The notes under the pieces are model-generated. The model did no database searches. It saw only the letters and a program-made list of their open reading frames with translations, and was not told where the DNA came from. This document shows positions 27,325 through 37,196 of a stretch of 64,000 nt of DNA, piece after piece; position 1 is the stretch's first letter; the number at the start of each line of letters is the position of its first letter. The position numbers were made by a program, and so were the translations under genes. The stretch comes from Opitutales bacterium (GTDB lineage: Bacteria > Verrucomicrobiota > Verrucomicrobiia > Opitutales > UBA2987), in contig JAJFLU010000045.1 in assembly GCA_021772515.1 (NCBI GenBank), forward strand, positions 62,001 through 126,000, written 5' to 3'.

Positions 27325-27921
27325 ATGAAGTTTCTACAATCAATTTGGGTATTGGCTCTCGTCGGTATGGTTTTGAATATCCTTACTACGGGTTTCGTTA
27401 TATACCGGCATAAAGAGGAGTTTTTGGCAGCGGGTCTCAACAATAATGAGGCCGCTTTGGATGGGCGAACCTATTTTTGGGACTTCAGGACCAGGGAAAT
27501 TGAAACGCTGGTCGCGCATTTAAAAACCGAAGATGCCAATTTGCGTAAGCGCAAAGCCACTCTGCTCGAAATTGAGGCGCGGGCCAAAGCCGAAACGGAA
27601 GAACTGAATATTTTGAGAAAAGAAATCATAGCTTACCGGGATGAGCTATCTGATTTAATTGTTCAGATTGAAGATAGTGAGGCAAAAAATTTAAAATCTC
27701 TCGCAACGACTTACACAAACATATCTCCACAGGCCGCTGTATCCATCCTATCACGTATGGACGACACGTTAGTTGTAAAAATTCTTTCCCTCATGAAACC
27801 CGATGGAGTCGGTCCGATTTTTGAACAAATGGCGTCCACGGAAGGGGAATCAGGCCCCATGGCCGAAAGGGCTGCTCTCCTCTCTGAAAAACTTCGTTTG
27901 CATCTCTCTGCCAAGAATTGA
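27325..27921 (+). CDS. MotE-like flagellar protein with MgtE-N domain
   Basis: A 198-residue protein with one N-terminal membrane segment (IWVLALVGMVLNILTTGFVIY), a coiled coil (about 60-120), and a C-terminal MgtE intracellular-type helical domain (YTNISPQAAVSILSRMDDTLVVKILSLM). This layout matches MotE, a chaperone of MotC described in alphaproteobacteria, and the similar proteins encoded between fliJ and fliK elsewhere. It starts three bases after fliJ. The exact role in this organism is inferred. Confidence 0.75.
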   Translation: MKFLQSIWVLALVGMVLNILTTGFVIYRHKEEFLAAGLNNNEAALDGRTYFWDFRTREIETLVAHLKTEDANLRKRKATLLEIEARAKAETEELNILRKEIIAYRDELSDLIVQIEDSEAKNLKSLATTYTNISPQAAVSILSRMDDTLVVKILSLMKPDGVGPIFEQMASTEGESGPMAERAALLSEKLRLHLSAKN

Positions 27922-27947
27922 ACTTGATCTGAGCGATAATTATTAAG

Positions 27948-30900
27948 ATGAACCAAATTCCAACTCTCGCATCAGGACTAGCATCGCCATCAGGCGAAAC
28001 CCCTCTAACTAATATCCCTAAAGCCGTAAATTCAGAAAATACGGCAGTTTTTCAAATACCGAGCTCCCCAGGAAGTCCTCAGGGGAGTAGTCCAAAAGGG
28101 AAAATAGCCGGTTCGTTGGTGGCATTGCAGTCTTTACTAACCTCTTCAATAAAGGGGGGCAATGCGCAAAAACTTGTTCCTGTCCTTACATCAAATGTTA
28201 GAAACGATTTGACTCAACTAACGACTGCAAATCCAAATACGTCAACTGCGATAACTACCACTCTTGTTTCCACCGGAATAATTGCATCAATCCCCCAAGG
28301 TGATATAAGCGTATTACCAAGCGCGAAACCGTCACTAATTCCCGCGAGTAATTCTACCGGTAATCAAAAATCTGGCGCTGAAAAAAGTATACCACAGGTA
28401 GTTACAGCGATGCCAGGCACATCCACTACTGCCAAAAAAACAGTAACCAAGCCAAGTGTTGTTCCAACGAGCAAAGAAGGGGCATCAAATCTGGTCAGTA
28501 AAGAACAATCGAAGAGTACAACATCGGATAAATCCGAATTGCCTGGAAAAAGTAGCCAGCAGACAAAGAGGTCAAGCGCTCAACCCCAATCTCATGAGAA
28601 TTCAACGGCTAAATCCCCGGTTATCCGTGTAAACAACGGGAATTTTGTCAGAATGCGGTCTTCCTCCGGCGGTCTTACTCAATTGCATCCTGCTTCCGCA
28701 AAATCGATTGATGCACAATCGATAAAAGCGCCTAATACTACCCCTTTGCATACGCAGCCTAATGCAAAAAACAATGTAGCCATCAAATTGCCGACAAGTG
28801 AAATTACTGTTCCGAAAAAAGCGTCAGTATCCTCTATTATCGTACCCGTTCTCCCTACTAATAAAAATCTATCGGCCTTACCAACGAAACTGGTTGATTT
28901 TACCTCAGCGGAGAAAACGATAAGCCTCACGGATGCTCATAAAAACAACACCGGCGAAAATAAGGAGGGCTCCGGAGCTAGGGCAAATAGCGGATCCACA
29001 AGCCCAAATCTTCCCAAAATCTCTACCCCGAGTATTCCAACGACTAAAACTATCAACGCCCAACAACCAAATACAGCGACAAAAAGCGACGACATATCAA
29101 CCACACAAAGCAAAACATTAAAAAGCAATATCGGCTCGAATAAGAATGGGAAGTTACAATTACCGGAATCGTCTGCACACGCTGTGAAAAGCCCAAGGGC
29201 AGCTCAATCGCATCCAAACCTCAATATTACCACTGACAAATTATTACCGTTAACCAAAATAGTAATCCCATCAAGCGACAGTGTTAGCGCTCAACCCAAT
29301 ACAAAACCCATATCGAGCACGAGAGCGACCGATAACAAGGAGGTGTCGGATACAATAAATAGTATTGTCAAACAGGGGCCAACAGTGGCCTCGACGATAC
29401 CACAAGCATCAACTACTAAAGATAGTAGTAAGCACGCGGCAACACCAGCTAATTCACCGTTGAATAAGGAATCGGCATTGGGTAGTACCCCAGGAAATAA
29501 TCAGAAACCTGTATTAACTCCGTTAAATAAAGCATCAATTAAAGATAATTTAATCAATGAGGCAGTAGCCACATTAAAACCTATAAATCCTGGTAAGACT
29601 GTAACAGATAAAAATGTTAGTATCAATGTTGCTTCCAATATCCCTACATCTACTAATAACAACGCACTTAATACCGACGTTGCTCCTTCAGATAGTTCAA
29701 ATCAAAATATTTCGATTCATAATACTCAAGCCACTGACAGTAGCGTAATTCAATATAAATCTTCATCAAATAAATCACAAAAGACATCCACTGAAAAGAC
29801 AAGCAATACTGATACACAAATATCCCAATCTAAAACGGTAGTAACTCCAACTGGAACGCCTGAATCAGCGGTAAATACGATCGCAGGCGCAGCCACGCAA
29901 ACCGAAAAGGGAATTCACCGCGTTGGTGACACTAAAAATGCAAGAGAAGTTGAGCAAAAACCACCATCAACTATTTCTAACAGATCAATTCCTACTGGGA
30001 ATAGAGAAAACACAGGCTCTCCTGCAAGTCCGACAATTGAATCTGAAAAAATTGCCAGTAATGATGAAAATCAATCAACCGTTCTACCGCGGATAAAAGA
30101 TTCGTCCATTACTATCGCAGTCACCCCTACCAAAAGCGCTACTTTGTCGAACCTCAAAAAAGTGAAGAGTGAGGCGAATAGTATTCTGAAGACTGATATT
30201 GATGTCAACACCGCTAAAATTCAAAAATCTAAGACATCTTTAAATTCCAATGATAGCCAAACTTCAGAGAAATTACCTTCAAAACATCATACTAAAGTTG
30301 CCAATATATCACCTGTCGAAGTGACTAATGATCTCAAGCCAAGCGTTGAAGCGGTTCACGTTGCTAAACCAGAGCCGATAACCGAATTAGTCAGAACAAG
30401 TACCAAGAAAGTTGGCTCTTTACGTCTGAAACCAGACGTAGATAGCAACGCAGTTACCATCGATAATGGAGCAAGGACTTCGATAAACCCGAATACGGGT
30501 TCAAACTTAAAGAGTGCCAATCCAACCGAACACCATAGTAGCAATCGTGTAGTACACAATCAGTTGCCAAGCGTATCAGTCGTTCAAAATGACAAAAACA
30601 CCGATACTGAACATTCCAAGACGAATATTGAGAAAGTTCATACTTCTACTCCCGTCGCTAAAACTGCATTAATAGCCAATCAAGTGGCTCCTCTTGGAAA
30701 GCCAGAGACCAATTCTACGGATAATGCGGATAAATCTATATTTCACAAAATTTTGAAAGCTGTCCAGGGCAAGGGTTCAAAATCTAAAAACACAGACCAA
30801 GTATTGTCCAAATCAAGGGCTAGCACGCGTCTGCCATTACAAATTGAGAATAGTCCTAAACCGATCCATAACGAACCTATTCCGGAAGCAGCGAAAGTAC

Positions 30901-33464
30901 TTCAAAGTAAGCCCTTACTAAGGACCGATACAACAACTGAGATTTCAACCCCAAGCGGAAATACTGTCAAATTGAGCGGAGGACAGATTTTTCTAAACAG
31001 TAGTCAAAGTCCACAAGCAAAATTGACGACAGTAAAAAATAGCAGCAACGCTAATGCCGCGAGTCTTGATTCAACAAGTAACGTAAACACTAAAGATTCT
31101 GGTTTGCATTCAAAAATTTCAAGTAACCCTGAATCTGTCTCAGACAAATTTAAGTCAAATCCTTTATTAAACCCCGCACAGTCACAAGCAAATAGTATCA
31201 TTCGGGGTGAAAAAGCAAATAGTTCTCTTCCTGCAAATACTGAGCAAAAGATCGTAAAATCAACAGCAGTTTCTCGTCCACAAAATCCGGTAATCGATCG
31301 AATTACGACTGAATCACAATCTCGTAAAGGCAAACCAGCGCTTAAAAAGGCATCTGCAAGATTGGATATTCTAACTACTAAAGGCAGAAATATTAAACCG
31401 ACCGGCAATACACCAGCTCAAAACAGCAGCACAATTCCGCAGCAGAATGTATCGACTGGTAAAGCTAGCGATACCATTCTTAACACAATTCCGACAACCG
31501 AAGGTAAAGCAGATTCAACAGTTAACCGTTTGAATGAAAACTCAAAGGTTTCTCTTCAGCCTAACACCAAGTTAAATCCTGTGAAAACCAATCTTCCTAT
31601 TCGTCCGGAACTACAAAATGTAACAAACGTAAAACCTGTGAGTAATAAAAGTATTGCTGCGGTGGAACATTCCCTTAAAGCCAAAAATATCGTCGATATT
31701 CCAAGTGCTCATGGATCAAAACCTGTGATTAATAAAGGTGCTACCTCGGTGGAACAGTCTCTTAAAGCCAAGAATACCGTCGAAATACAAAGTGCCCCTG
31801 GATTAAGACTTCCAACTCGCACAAAAAACCAACCTATTGCTAATCAGAATCCAACTAATACTGGTGAAAAACCACAATCAGTTACTACCTACTCTGAAAA
31901 TAGCGTTAAACCGAGCATATTAATCTCCGAAACTCCAACAAAACTTAATTTAATCGCACCCGAATCAAATGCGGTTGGTAAAAGCAAAAAGGTGACAGTT
32001 CAGATAGATCCCAAGCACCAAACTATTCGTATAGTAGATAGGCAAAAACCTACCAGTCCATTAAAGGGGGTAAATACGGGAACCACACAACTACTAAATA
32101 GCGAACAAAAACCAGAAATTATTTCTCCTGCTCATCCCCGCATGACGAAACCTGTTGCTATCAATCCCGATCAAGCCCGTTCGGAGCGATTTATCAGCGC
32201 TTCGCAATCAACTAACGTTAAAAATATTTCTGATAGTAACGCTAGTCTTGGGCTGAATAATTCAAAAGATCGAACGACTGTGGCAAATACTGTAAATGTA
32301 GTGGAAGGTAAGCCCATTATTCCTTTCCAAAAAAGCAACACCCCAATCGGACCACAAGATATGTCGCTTCCCCAACGGAAACCTTCAATAGTGGCTGAGG
32401 CGGATAAAACTGCTATTTCCCGTGTAGCTGATGACAAATCCACAGAAGGAGTAGTGAAAAACGTCGAAAACCCAGGTTCTGATCAAAAACGCACTGCAAG
32501 ATCGGTAGCTTCGACAAAGCAAATAGCCGATATTTCTCCAACAGTTTTTGATAATACAGTTAAGCAACGGGAAATTATTTCCGGTGAACATTCTTCCGCA
32601 TTTAAGCTTCAGAAGGAAGAAACTACGATTCCTGGCTTTCTTAAAAATCTATTATCCATTGAAGTAGAGAAACTTATCAAGGCGCAAAACACAACTGGCA
32701 CGGCAGATGCTAATAAACAAAATATCATGCCAGGAACGCAGCAGAAGTCTCTCCCAAGGGGAAAAATCAGACGACTCGGATCTCAAGACAACCGAGCAGC
32801 TAACCCTGTTTCGGCAAGGCCAGTCGGCGAGTTAAATTATGGCGCCAGACAGAACTCAAGTAGTAACAATATGCCTGATAGTGGAAAATTTGTGAAAAAT
32901 AGTTTTGGATTTAACCATGGTGAGGAATCTGCAATTGCAGGCGCTATTTCCTCCACTGAAATTGGCCTGACAAGTAGTACTAACGTGGCTAAATATTCCG
33001 ACGGTGCAGACAGTTCACAAAACTCAACAACTAATCTTTCGGAGCCTATTTTGAAAATGATTGAACGTCTGCGCCAAAGCAGAAATTCCTCACTAAAAAT
33101 ATCATTATCACTATCACAAGGCCGTAGCATGACAATGAAGCTACAGGTTCGCCCGGGGCGAGTTCACGCGCAATTTTTAACCGATTCAGTTGAAATCAAG
33201 CAAGGTCTTACCGATGGTTGGGAGAAAATTACCAAAGCCGCTGCGGAGCAGGGCATACAGCTTGCATCGCCAAAAATTGAATACCGCCCAAAATTCTCTC
33301 GTACGCAGATTTCTGTTAACCGACTGAAGCATGCGATGGAAAATACCGAGGATACTAGCGACATGCAGGTCGCCTTTACAGATAGCTCACTGGATGACCA
33401 TAATTCTCAACAAAACAATCGAGAAAATGCCCACGGTAAAAACGAAACGACTCTATGGGCTTAA
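27948..33464 (+). CDS. fliK: Giant FliK-like hook-length control protein
   Basis: FliK is secreted during hook growth, measures hook length and switches export specificity through FlhB. Residues about 1697-1780 form a FliK C-terminal (Flg_hook) domain: SSLKISLSLSQGRSMTMKL, then RPGRVHAQFLTDSVEIKQGL and GIQLASPKIEY. The preceding 1690 residues are Ser/Thr/Asn/Lys-rich low complexity, with no Cys that I could find and no Trp before the C-terminal domain. The total of 1838 residues compares with about 400 in enterics. The DNA is markedly more A/T-rich than flanking genes. Position between the motE-like gene and flgD supports the call. Confidence 0.82.
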   Translation: MNQIPTLASGLASPSGETPLTNIPKAVNSENTAVFQIPSSPGSPQGSSPKGKIAGSLVALQSLLTSSIKGGNAQKLVPVLTSNVRNDLTQLTTANPNTSTAITTTLVSTGIIASIPQGDISVLPSAKPSLIPASNSTGNQKSGAEKSIPQVVTAMPGTSTTAKKTVTKPSVVPTSKEGASNLVSKEQSKSTTSDKSELPGKSSQQTKRSSAQPQSHENSTAKSPVIRVNNGNFVRMRSSSGGLTQLHPASAKSIDAQSIKAPNTTPLHTQPNAKNNVAIKLPTSEITVPKKASVSSIIVPVLPTNKNLSALPTKLVDFTSAEKTISLTDAHKNNTGENKEGSGARANSGSTSPNLPKISTPSIPTTKTINAQQPNTATKSDDISTTQSKTLKSNIGSNKNGKLQLPESSAHAVKSPRAAQSHPNLNITTDKLLPLTKIVIPSSDSVSAQPNTKPISSTRATDNKEVSDTINSIVKQGPTVASTIPQASTTKDSSKHAATPANSPLNKESALGSTPGNNQKPVLTPLNKASIKDNLINEAVATLKPINPGKTVTDKNVSINVASNIPTSTNNNALNTDVAPSDSSNQNISIHNTQATDSSVIQYKSSSNKSQKTSTEKTSNTDTQISQSKTVVTPTGTPESAVNTIAGAATQTEKGIHRVGDTKNAREVEQKPPSTISNRSIPTGNRENTGSPASPTIESEKIASNDENQSTVLPRIKDSSITIAVTPTKSATLSNLKKVKSEANSILKTDIDVNTAKIQKSKTSLNSNDSQTSEKLPSKHHTKVANISPVEVTNDLKPSVEAVHVAKPEPITELVRTSTKKVGSLRLKPDVDSNAVTIDNGARTSINPNTGSNLKSANPTEHHSSNRVVHNQLPSVSVVQNDKNTDTEHSKTNIEKVHTSTPVAKTALIANQVAPLGKPETNSTDNADKSIFHKILKAVQGKGSKSKNTDQVLSKSRASTRLPLQIENSPKPIHNEPIPEAAKVLQSKPLLRTDTTTEISTPSGNTVKLSGGQIFLNSSQSPQAKLTTVKNSSNANAASLDSTSNVNTKDSGLHSKISSNPESVSDKFKSNPLLNPAQSQANSIIRGEKANSSLPANTEQKIVKSTAVSRPQNPVIDRITTESQSRKGKPALKKASARLDILTTKGRNIKPTGNTPAQNSSTIPQQNVSTGKASDTILNTIPTTEGKADSTVNRLNENSKVSLQPNTKLNPVKTNLPIRPELQNVTNVKPVSNKSIAAVEHSLKAKNIVDIPSAHGSKPVINKGATSVEQSLKAKNTVEIQSAPGLRLPTRTKNQPIANQNPTNTGEKPQSVTTYSENSVKPSILISETPTKLNLIAPESNAVGKSKKVTVQIDPKHQTIRIVDRQKPTSPLKGVNTGTTQLLNSEQKPEIISPAHPRMTKPVAINPDQARSERFISASQSTNVKNISDSNASLGLNNSKDRTTVANTVNVVEGKPIIPFQKSNTPIGPQDMSLPQRKPSIVAEADKTAISRVADDKSTEGVVKNVENPGSDQKRTARSVASTKQIADISPTVFDNTVKQREIISGEHSSAFKLQKEETTIPGFLKNLLSIEVEKLIKAQNTTGTADANKQNIMPGTQQKSLPRGKIRRLGSQDNRAANPVSARPVGELNYGARQNSSSNNMPDSGKFVKNSFGFNHGEESAIAGAISSTEIGLTSSTNVAKYSDGADSSQNSTTNLSEPILKMIERLRQSRNSSLKISLSLSQGRSMTMKLQVRPGRVHAQFLTDSVEIKQGLTDGWEKITKAAAEQGIQLASPKIEYRPKFSRTQISVNRLKHAMENTEDTSDMQVAFTDSSLDDHNSQQNNRENAHGKNETTLWA
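31631..31804 (+). repeat. 87-bp tandem duplication inside fliK
   Basis: Two adjacent copies with a period of 87 bases (29 codons) begin at AAAACCTGTG (31631 and 31718). Both encode a KPV-N-K...VE-SLKAKN-V-I-SA-G pattern. The copies have diverged at many third positions, so the duplication is not recent. Confidence 0.75.
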
Positions 33465-33488
33465 AAATACTTTTAATCTTACGAAATC

Positions 33489-33908
33489 ATGAATATCGAT
33501 ACTGCTACACTGCTTAATACCAATCCCGATGGTTCATCCCTGCGGTCAATTTCTTCGCAAGTCCTAGGTGCTGAAGACTTTCTGAAACTACTAACTGTCC
33601 AGCTTTCGAATCAGGATCCTCTGGAACCTGTTACGGACACAGCGTTTATTTCTCAAATGGCAAGCTTCACTTCCTTGGAACAGATGGGTGATCTTACAAA
33701 AACCATGGAGCAATTTACCGGGCAGCAACAAGAGATCGCCTCGCAGGCATATCTTGGTAAAAAAGTCACTCTTAATATTTCAGATAACACTGGCTTACCG
33801 ATACAGGGAAAAGTCACAGCGGTTTCTACACAAGACGGAGAGGTATTTTTGACCATCGGACAAAACAGTTATCCGGTAGGTGAGGTTAACAGAGTCGAAC
33901 TCAATTGA
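33489..33908 (+). CDS. flgD: Flagellar hook-capping protein FlgD
   Basis: Caps the growing hook to allow FlgE polymerisation. The 139-residue protein has the conserved N-terminal core (LGAEDFLKLLTVQLSNQDPL, then MASFTSLEQMGDL), and a short C-terminal beta region ending YPVGEVNRVEL. It lacks most of the Ig-like extension of enteric FlgD (about 230 residues). It is placed between fliK and flgE as usual. Confidence 0.93.
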   Translation: MNIDTATLLNTNPDGSSLRSISSQVLGAEDFLKLLTVQLSNQDPLEPVTDTAFISQMASFTSLEQMGDLTKTMEQFTGQQQEIASQAYLGKKVTLNISDNTGLPIQGKVTAVSTQDGEVFLTIGQNSYPVGEVNRVELN

Positions 33909-33990
33909 TAACTCAAAAAGCGCCTACACAAATTTATCACTATAACAAACTTACAATAATCAACCCTATTCACCAAAAAATAATCGAAAA

Positions 33991-35322
33991 ATGGCCATAC
34001 TAAGTTCATTAACCAGCGGCGTCAGCGCCCTCAAGAGTTTCACCCGCGGCATCGAGGTAATCGGTGACAATATCGCTAATGTCAATACGACCGCCTTTAA
34101 AGCATCAAGGGTCGACTACAATGATAGTTTCAGTAATCTCCTGCAGCAGTCAACCTCTTCAGGAGGAGGTAATTCTGTAGGCTCCAACCAGGCTTCAAGT
34201 CAGGTGGGAACCGGAGTTCAAATCGGATCCGTTTCCTCGAAATTTACGCAAGGCCAGTTAGTTACTACCGGAGTTACAACTGATTTAGCCATCATTGGCG
34301 AAGGCTTCTTTGTCATTAAAGATACCGTTAACAACACGGAGCTAGCCTCACGAAGCGGAAACTTCCGCCTCGATGATCGCGGTTATGTAGTGAATAACCA
34401 AGGGTTTCGCCTTCAGGGATTAACCGGAGGAAGCCTCAGTTACGATGTCACGGCAGTGCCTTCCTCTCCGGATACTTTTGCTGGACTCGCGACAGCTTTA
34501 ACCGACGGAGACCTAACCGTCACTGTCGGCGCAGCAGCGCCCGTTACAGTTAGTTATACCGCGGGTGAAACTCGGGATTCGATTTTCGCCAAAATATCTA
34601 CTGCAACCACGACAGATCTAACGGTATCCTATGATGCAACTGCTGATCAGGTAAATTTTAAAAATAATCATGCCACTGACTCCATAGCTCTTGCCGATGC
34701 ATCGGGAGGAAATCTCCTCGTTGCGCTCGGTTTGGCATCGCCAATCGCTGCCACCGCCACAGGTTCTTCCACTGCGGGTCTTGGGTTATCTACAAGTCCC
34801 AAGGAGCTCACCTATACTTTGCAGACCCCTGTGACCGCTTCGACTGTCGGTGACGTTCGAGTGGATTTCAATTTGGCTGTTGGAAACGGACTAACAAATT
34901 CCACTAGTGGTGCATTTACAGATGCGCAAGTAGCAGCTTCTTCACCTAGCCTCGTCGGGATGGACATCAATACGCTTGGCAACGTATCACTATCGCTGAG
35001 CAATGGAGATTCCTTTATTATCGGTCGGGTTCTCTTGACTGATTTTAACGATCCACAAAGTTTGGTGCGCGAAGGCAATGGCCTCTTTTCAGGATTCGAT
35101 GCAGCAGGCGTGCTTTCGGGAGGTGTTCTTGGAGTTACCACTAACGCGCCGGGCGGTAATGGCCTTGGTGTGATACAATCAGAAGCGCTGGAGCAGTCCA
35201 ATGTCGATCTAACTGAGGAATTTGCCAATATGATAACCACACAACGTAGTTTTCAGGCTGGCGCTCGATTAGTTACTGTTTCCGATGATATCCTTCAGGA
35301 AATTGTCAATTTGAAACGGTAA
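33991..35322 (+). CDS. flgE: Flagellar hook protein FlgE
   Basis: Subunit of the flexible hook. The 443-residue protein starts with the rod/hook family motif (MAILSSLTSGVSALKSFTRG, then IGDNIANVNTTAFKASR) and ends with the matching helix (LTEEFANMITTQRSFQAGARLVT). The middle region is a variable surface domain. It is 82 bases downstream of flgD. Confidence 0.94.
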   Translation: MAILSSLTSGVSALKSFTRGIEVIGDNIANVNTTAFKASRVDYNDSFSNLLQQSTSSGGGNSVGSNQASSQVGTGVQIGSVSSKFTQGQLVTTGVTTDLAIIGEGFFVIKDTVNNTELASRSGNFRLDDRGYVVNNQGFRLQGLTGGSLSYDVTAVPSSPDTFAGLATALTDGDLTVTVGAAAPVTVSYTAGETRDSIFAKISTATTTDLTVSYDATADQVNFKNNHATDSIALADASGGNLLVALGLASPIAATATGSSTAGLGLSTSPKELTYTLQTPVTASTVGDVRVDFNLAVGNGLTNSTSGAFTDAQVAASSPSLVGMDINTLGNVSLSLSNGDSFIIGRVLLTDFNDPQSLVREGNGLFSGFDAAGVLSGGVLGVTTNAPGGNGLGVIQSEALEQSNVDLTEEFANMITTQRSFQAGARLVTVSDDILQEIVNLKR

Positions 35323-35364
35323 TCGGTAAATCATAGTCACCATCTTTTAACATAGGAGGTCGAT

Positions 35365-35907
35365 ATGGCTGATGACGCCATCGAAGAACTTCCCGCCGTT
35401 GGGGCGGGAGGTAAAGGAGGTTCGCGGGGCAACCCATGGATGCCTGTTATAGCAATCGTTGTATTGCTCCCATTAACCACTTTTGTCATGAGTGAGTATC
35501 TGCTGATACCCCGCATGAAAAGTGCGCTTAACATTAGCGATACGCACGCCACCGGAGACGACAAAGATCAATCTGGAGATAAGGATGGTGGGGGTGCCCA
35601 CGGCGCGGCATATACCTATGAGTTCAAAAATGTAGTAGCGAATTTGTCAGGTGCTCTCAAAAGCCGTTACCTGAAGGTTAGCTTCATTCTTGAGGGAAGC
35701 AATACGGAATTCGAGAATATTATTTCGGTGAACGAAGTAAGGCTTATCGACACGACATTAGGAATACTGTCTTCGCTGACCCTTGCCGACCTTGAGGAAC
35801 CGGGAGTAAAAAATATTCTGCGAAATGATCTGATAGCCGCTTTCTCTACGACCTTGGATGCAGATATTATTGAACAGCTTTATTTTTCGGAGCTTGTTGT
35901 ACAATAA
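35365..35907 (+). CDS. fliL: Flagellar basal body-associated protein FliL
   Basis: Inner-membrane protein that supports stators. The 180-residue protein has a Gly-rich cytoplasmic tail, one membrane segment (MPVIAIVVLLPLTTFVMSEYL), an acidic linker, and the stomatin-like FliL domain (RYLKVSFILEG...VRLIDTTLGILSSLT). An AGGAGG site precedes the ATG. The stop overlaps fliM by one base. Confidence 0.9.
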   Translation: MADDAIEELPAVGAGGKGGSRGNPWMPVIAIVVLLPLTTFVMSEYLLIPRMKSALNISDTHATGDDKDQSGDKDGGGAHGAAYTYEFKNVVANLSGALKSRYLKVSFILEGSNTEFENIISVNEVRLIDTTLGILSSLTLADLEEPGVKNILRNDLIAAFSTTLDADIIEQLYFSELVVQ

Positions 35908-36935
35908 TGAGCGAGCGACCTGAAGACCAGCAAGAGCGAGTTGAACTTCTCGACCAGTCGGAAATCGACCGGTTGATGAATGAATCGCAAAAGGGACCCG
36001 AAGTAAGTGTTTATCGACATGATGGCAGCCGTTTCGAGTCTTCGGAAAGTGTTTTTGTTGATATATTTGATTTTCGCAATCCAGTATTTTTGACCGAAAT
36101 TGAATTAAGGCAAGTTCGCATCAGGCACGAAAAATTTATTCATTACCTTGCTGCGAGGCTATCCATGTTTTTACGCATGGATTTCGGGCTCAAGATGTCG
36201 AAGCTCTACACGACACCCTACCGCAAATTCACAGAAAATATTCCTAGCCCGACCTATATATCCTTATTTCGCATAGAGCAATTAAGCGGGGTAGGGATAC
36301 TCGACATAAACCCACGCCTTGCCATGACGATGGTGGATCGTATGCTTGGCGGACCAGGCCATAGCGTTAGGGACGAACGCTATTTGACTGAAATTGAGAT
36401 AGCACTTCTGGAAGAGGCTATATTGACAATGCTGGAAGAATGGTGCCGCCAGTGGGAGGATATCCAGGAAATGCACGCTGCCATAACGGGACGTGAAAAC
36501 AGTGGACGATTTCTGCAAACATCTCCCCATGATGCCATCGTCCTGGTTCTAACCATGGAAGCTACCTTGGGTGATTGCTCCGAGCCGCTGCAAATAGGTA
36601 TTCCCTATTATACGATTGAGCCCGTTATCAAGCACATGCAGGAAAATGCGAGAAAGCACAATGAGCCAAATCCGAATGCGGAAAAACCAAGATGGCGGAA
36701 TCCTTTCGATAATATTAATGTACCCATTTACGCCGTTTGGGATGCTTTCGACATTCCGATGAGAGACTTAGTAAGTTTAAGGGCCGGTGATGTTCTGGAG
36801 CTGCCTCAGGATGTAATCGGAGAGACACGTTTACTTTTGGAAAATACACCACGTTTTATAGGTGAAGCGGGACTTGATGGCACCCATGTGGCCATCAAAG
36901 TTACTCAGTCATTGGATGATGATAATCTTAATTAA
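35907..36935 (+). CDS. fliM: Flagellar motor switch protein FliM
   Basis: C-ring protein that receives phospho-CheY. The N-terminal LLDQSEIDRLMNE is the CheY-binding motif, followed by the middle domain with NPRLAMTMVDRMLGGPG and a C-terminal SpoA domain (DLVSLRAGDVLELPQDV). The 342-residue length is typical. No chemotaxis genes are in the window, so CheY must be encoded elsewhere. Confidence 0.95.
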   Translation: MSERPEDQQERVELLDQSEIDRLMNESQKGPEVSVYRHDGSRFESSESVFVDIFDFRNPVFLTEIELRQVRIRHEKFIHYLAARLSMFLRMDFGLKMSKLYTTPYRKFTENIPSPTYISLFRIEQLSGVGILDINPRLAMTMVDRMLGGPGHSVRDERYLTEIEIALLEEAILTMLEEWCRQWEDIQEMHAAITGRENSGRFLQTSPHDAIVLVLTMEATLGDCSEPLQIGIPYYTIEPVIKHMQENARKHNEPNPNAEKPRWRNPFDNINVPIYAVWDAFDIPMRDLVSLRAGDVLELPQDVIGETRLLLENTPRFIGEAGLDGTHVAIKVTQSLDDDNLN

Positions 36936-36944
36936 GGAGATAAA

Positions 36945-37196
36945 ATGGAAACAAAAAATCTTGATGTTGTTCTGGATGTTAAAGTAAAAGTTACGGTTAG
37001 GTTGGGTTCCTGTGAATTACCCATGCGGGAAATATTTGAACTGAGCAGTGGTTCGGTTCTACAGTTAAAGGAACAAGCTAAAGATCCTGTAGGGCTCTAT
37101 GTAAACGGTAAATTGGTCGCATTTGGCGAAGTTGTTGTGGTCGAAGATAATTTTGGTATAAAAATTACCGAAATGGTTGGAGGCGGAAATGATTAA
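36945..37196 (+). CDS. fliN: Flagellar motor switch protein FliN
   Basis: An 83-residue protein consisting of only the SpoA domain (VTVRLGSCELPMREIFELSSG, GLYVNGKLVAFGEVVVVEDN, FGIKITEM), as in the compact FliN of many bacteria. It lies nine bases after fliM with a GGAG site, and its stop overlaps fliO. Confidence 0.94.
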   Translation: METKNLDVVLDVKVKVTVRLGSCELPMREIFELSSGSVLQLKEQAKDPVGLYVNGKLVAFGEVVVVEDNFGIKITEMVGGGND

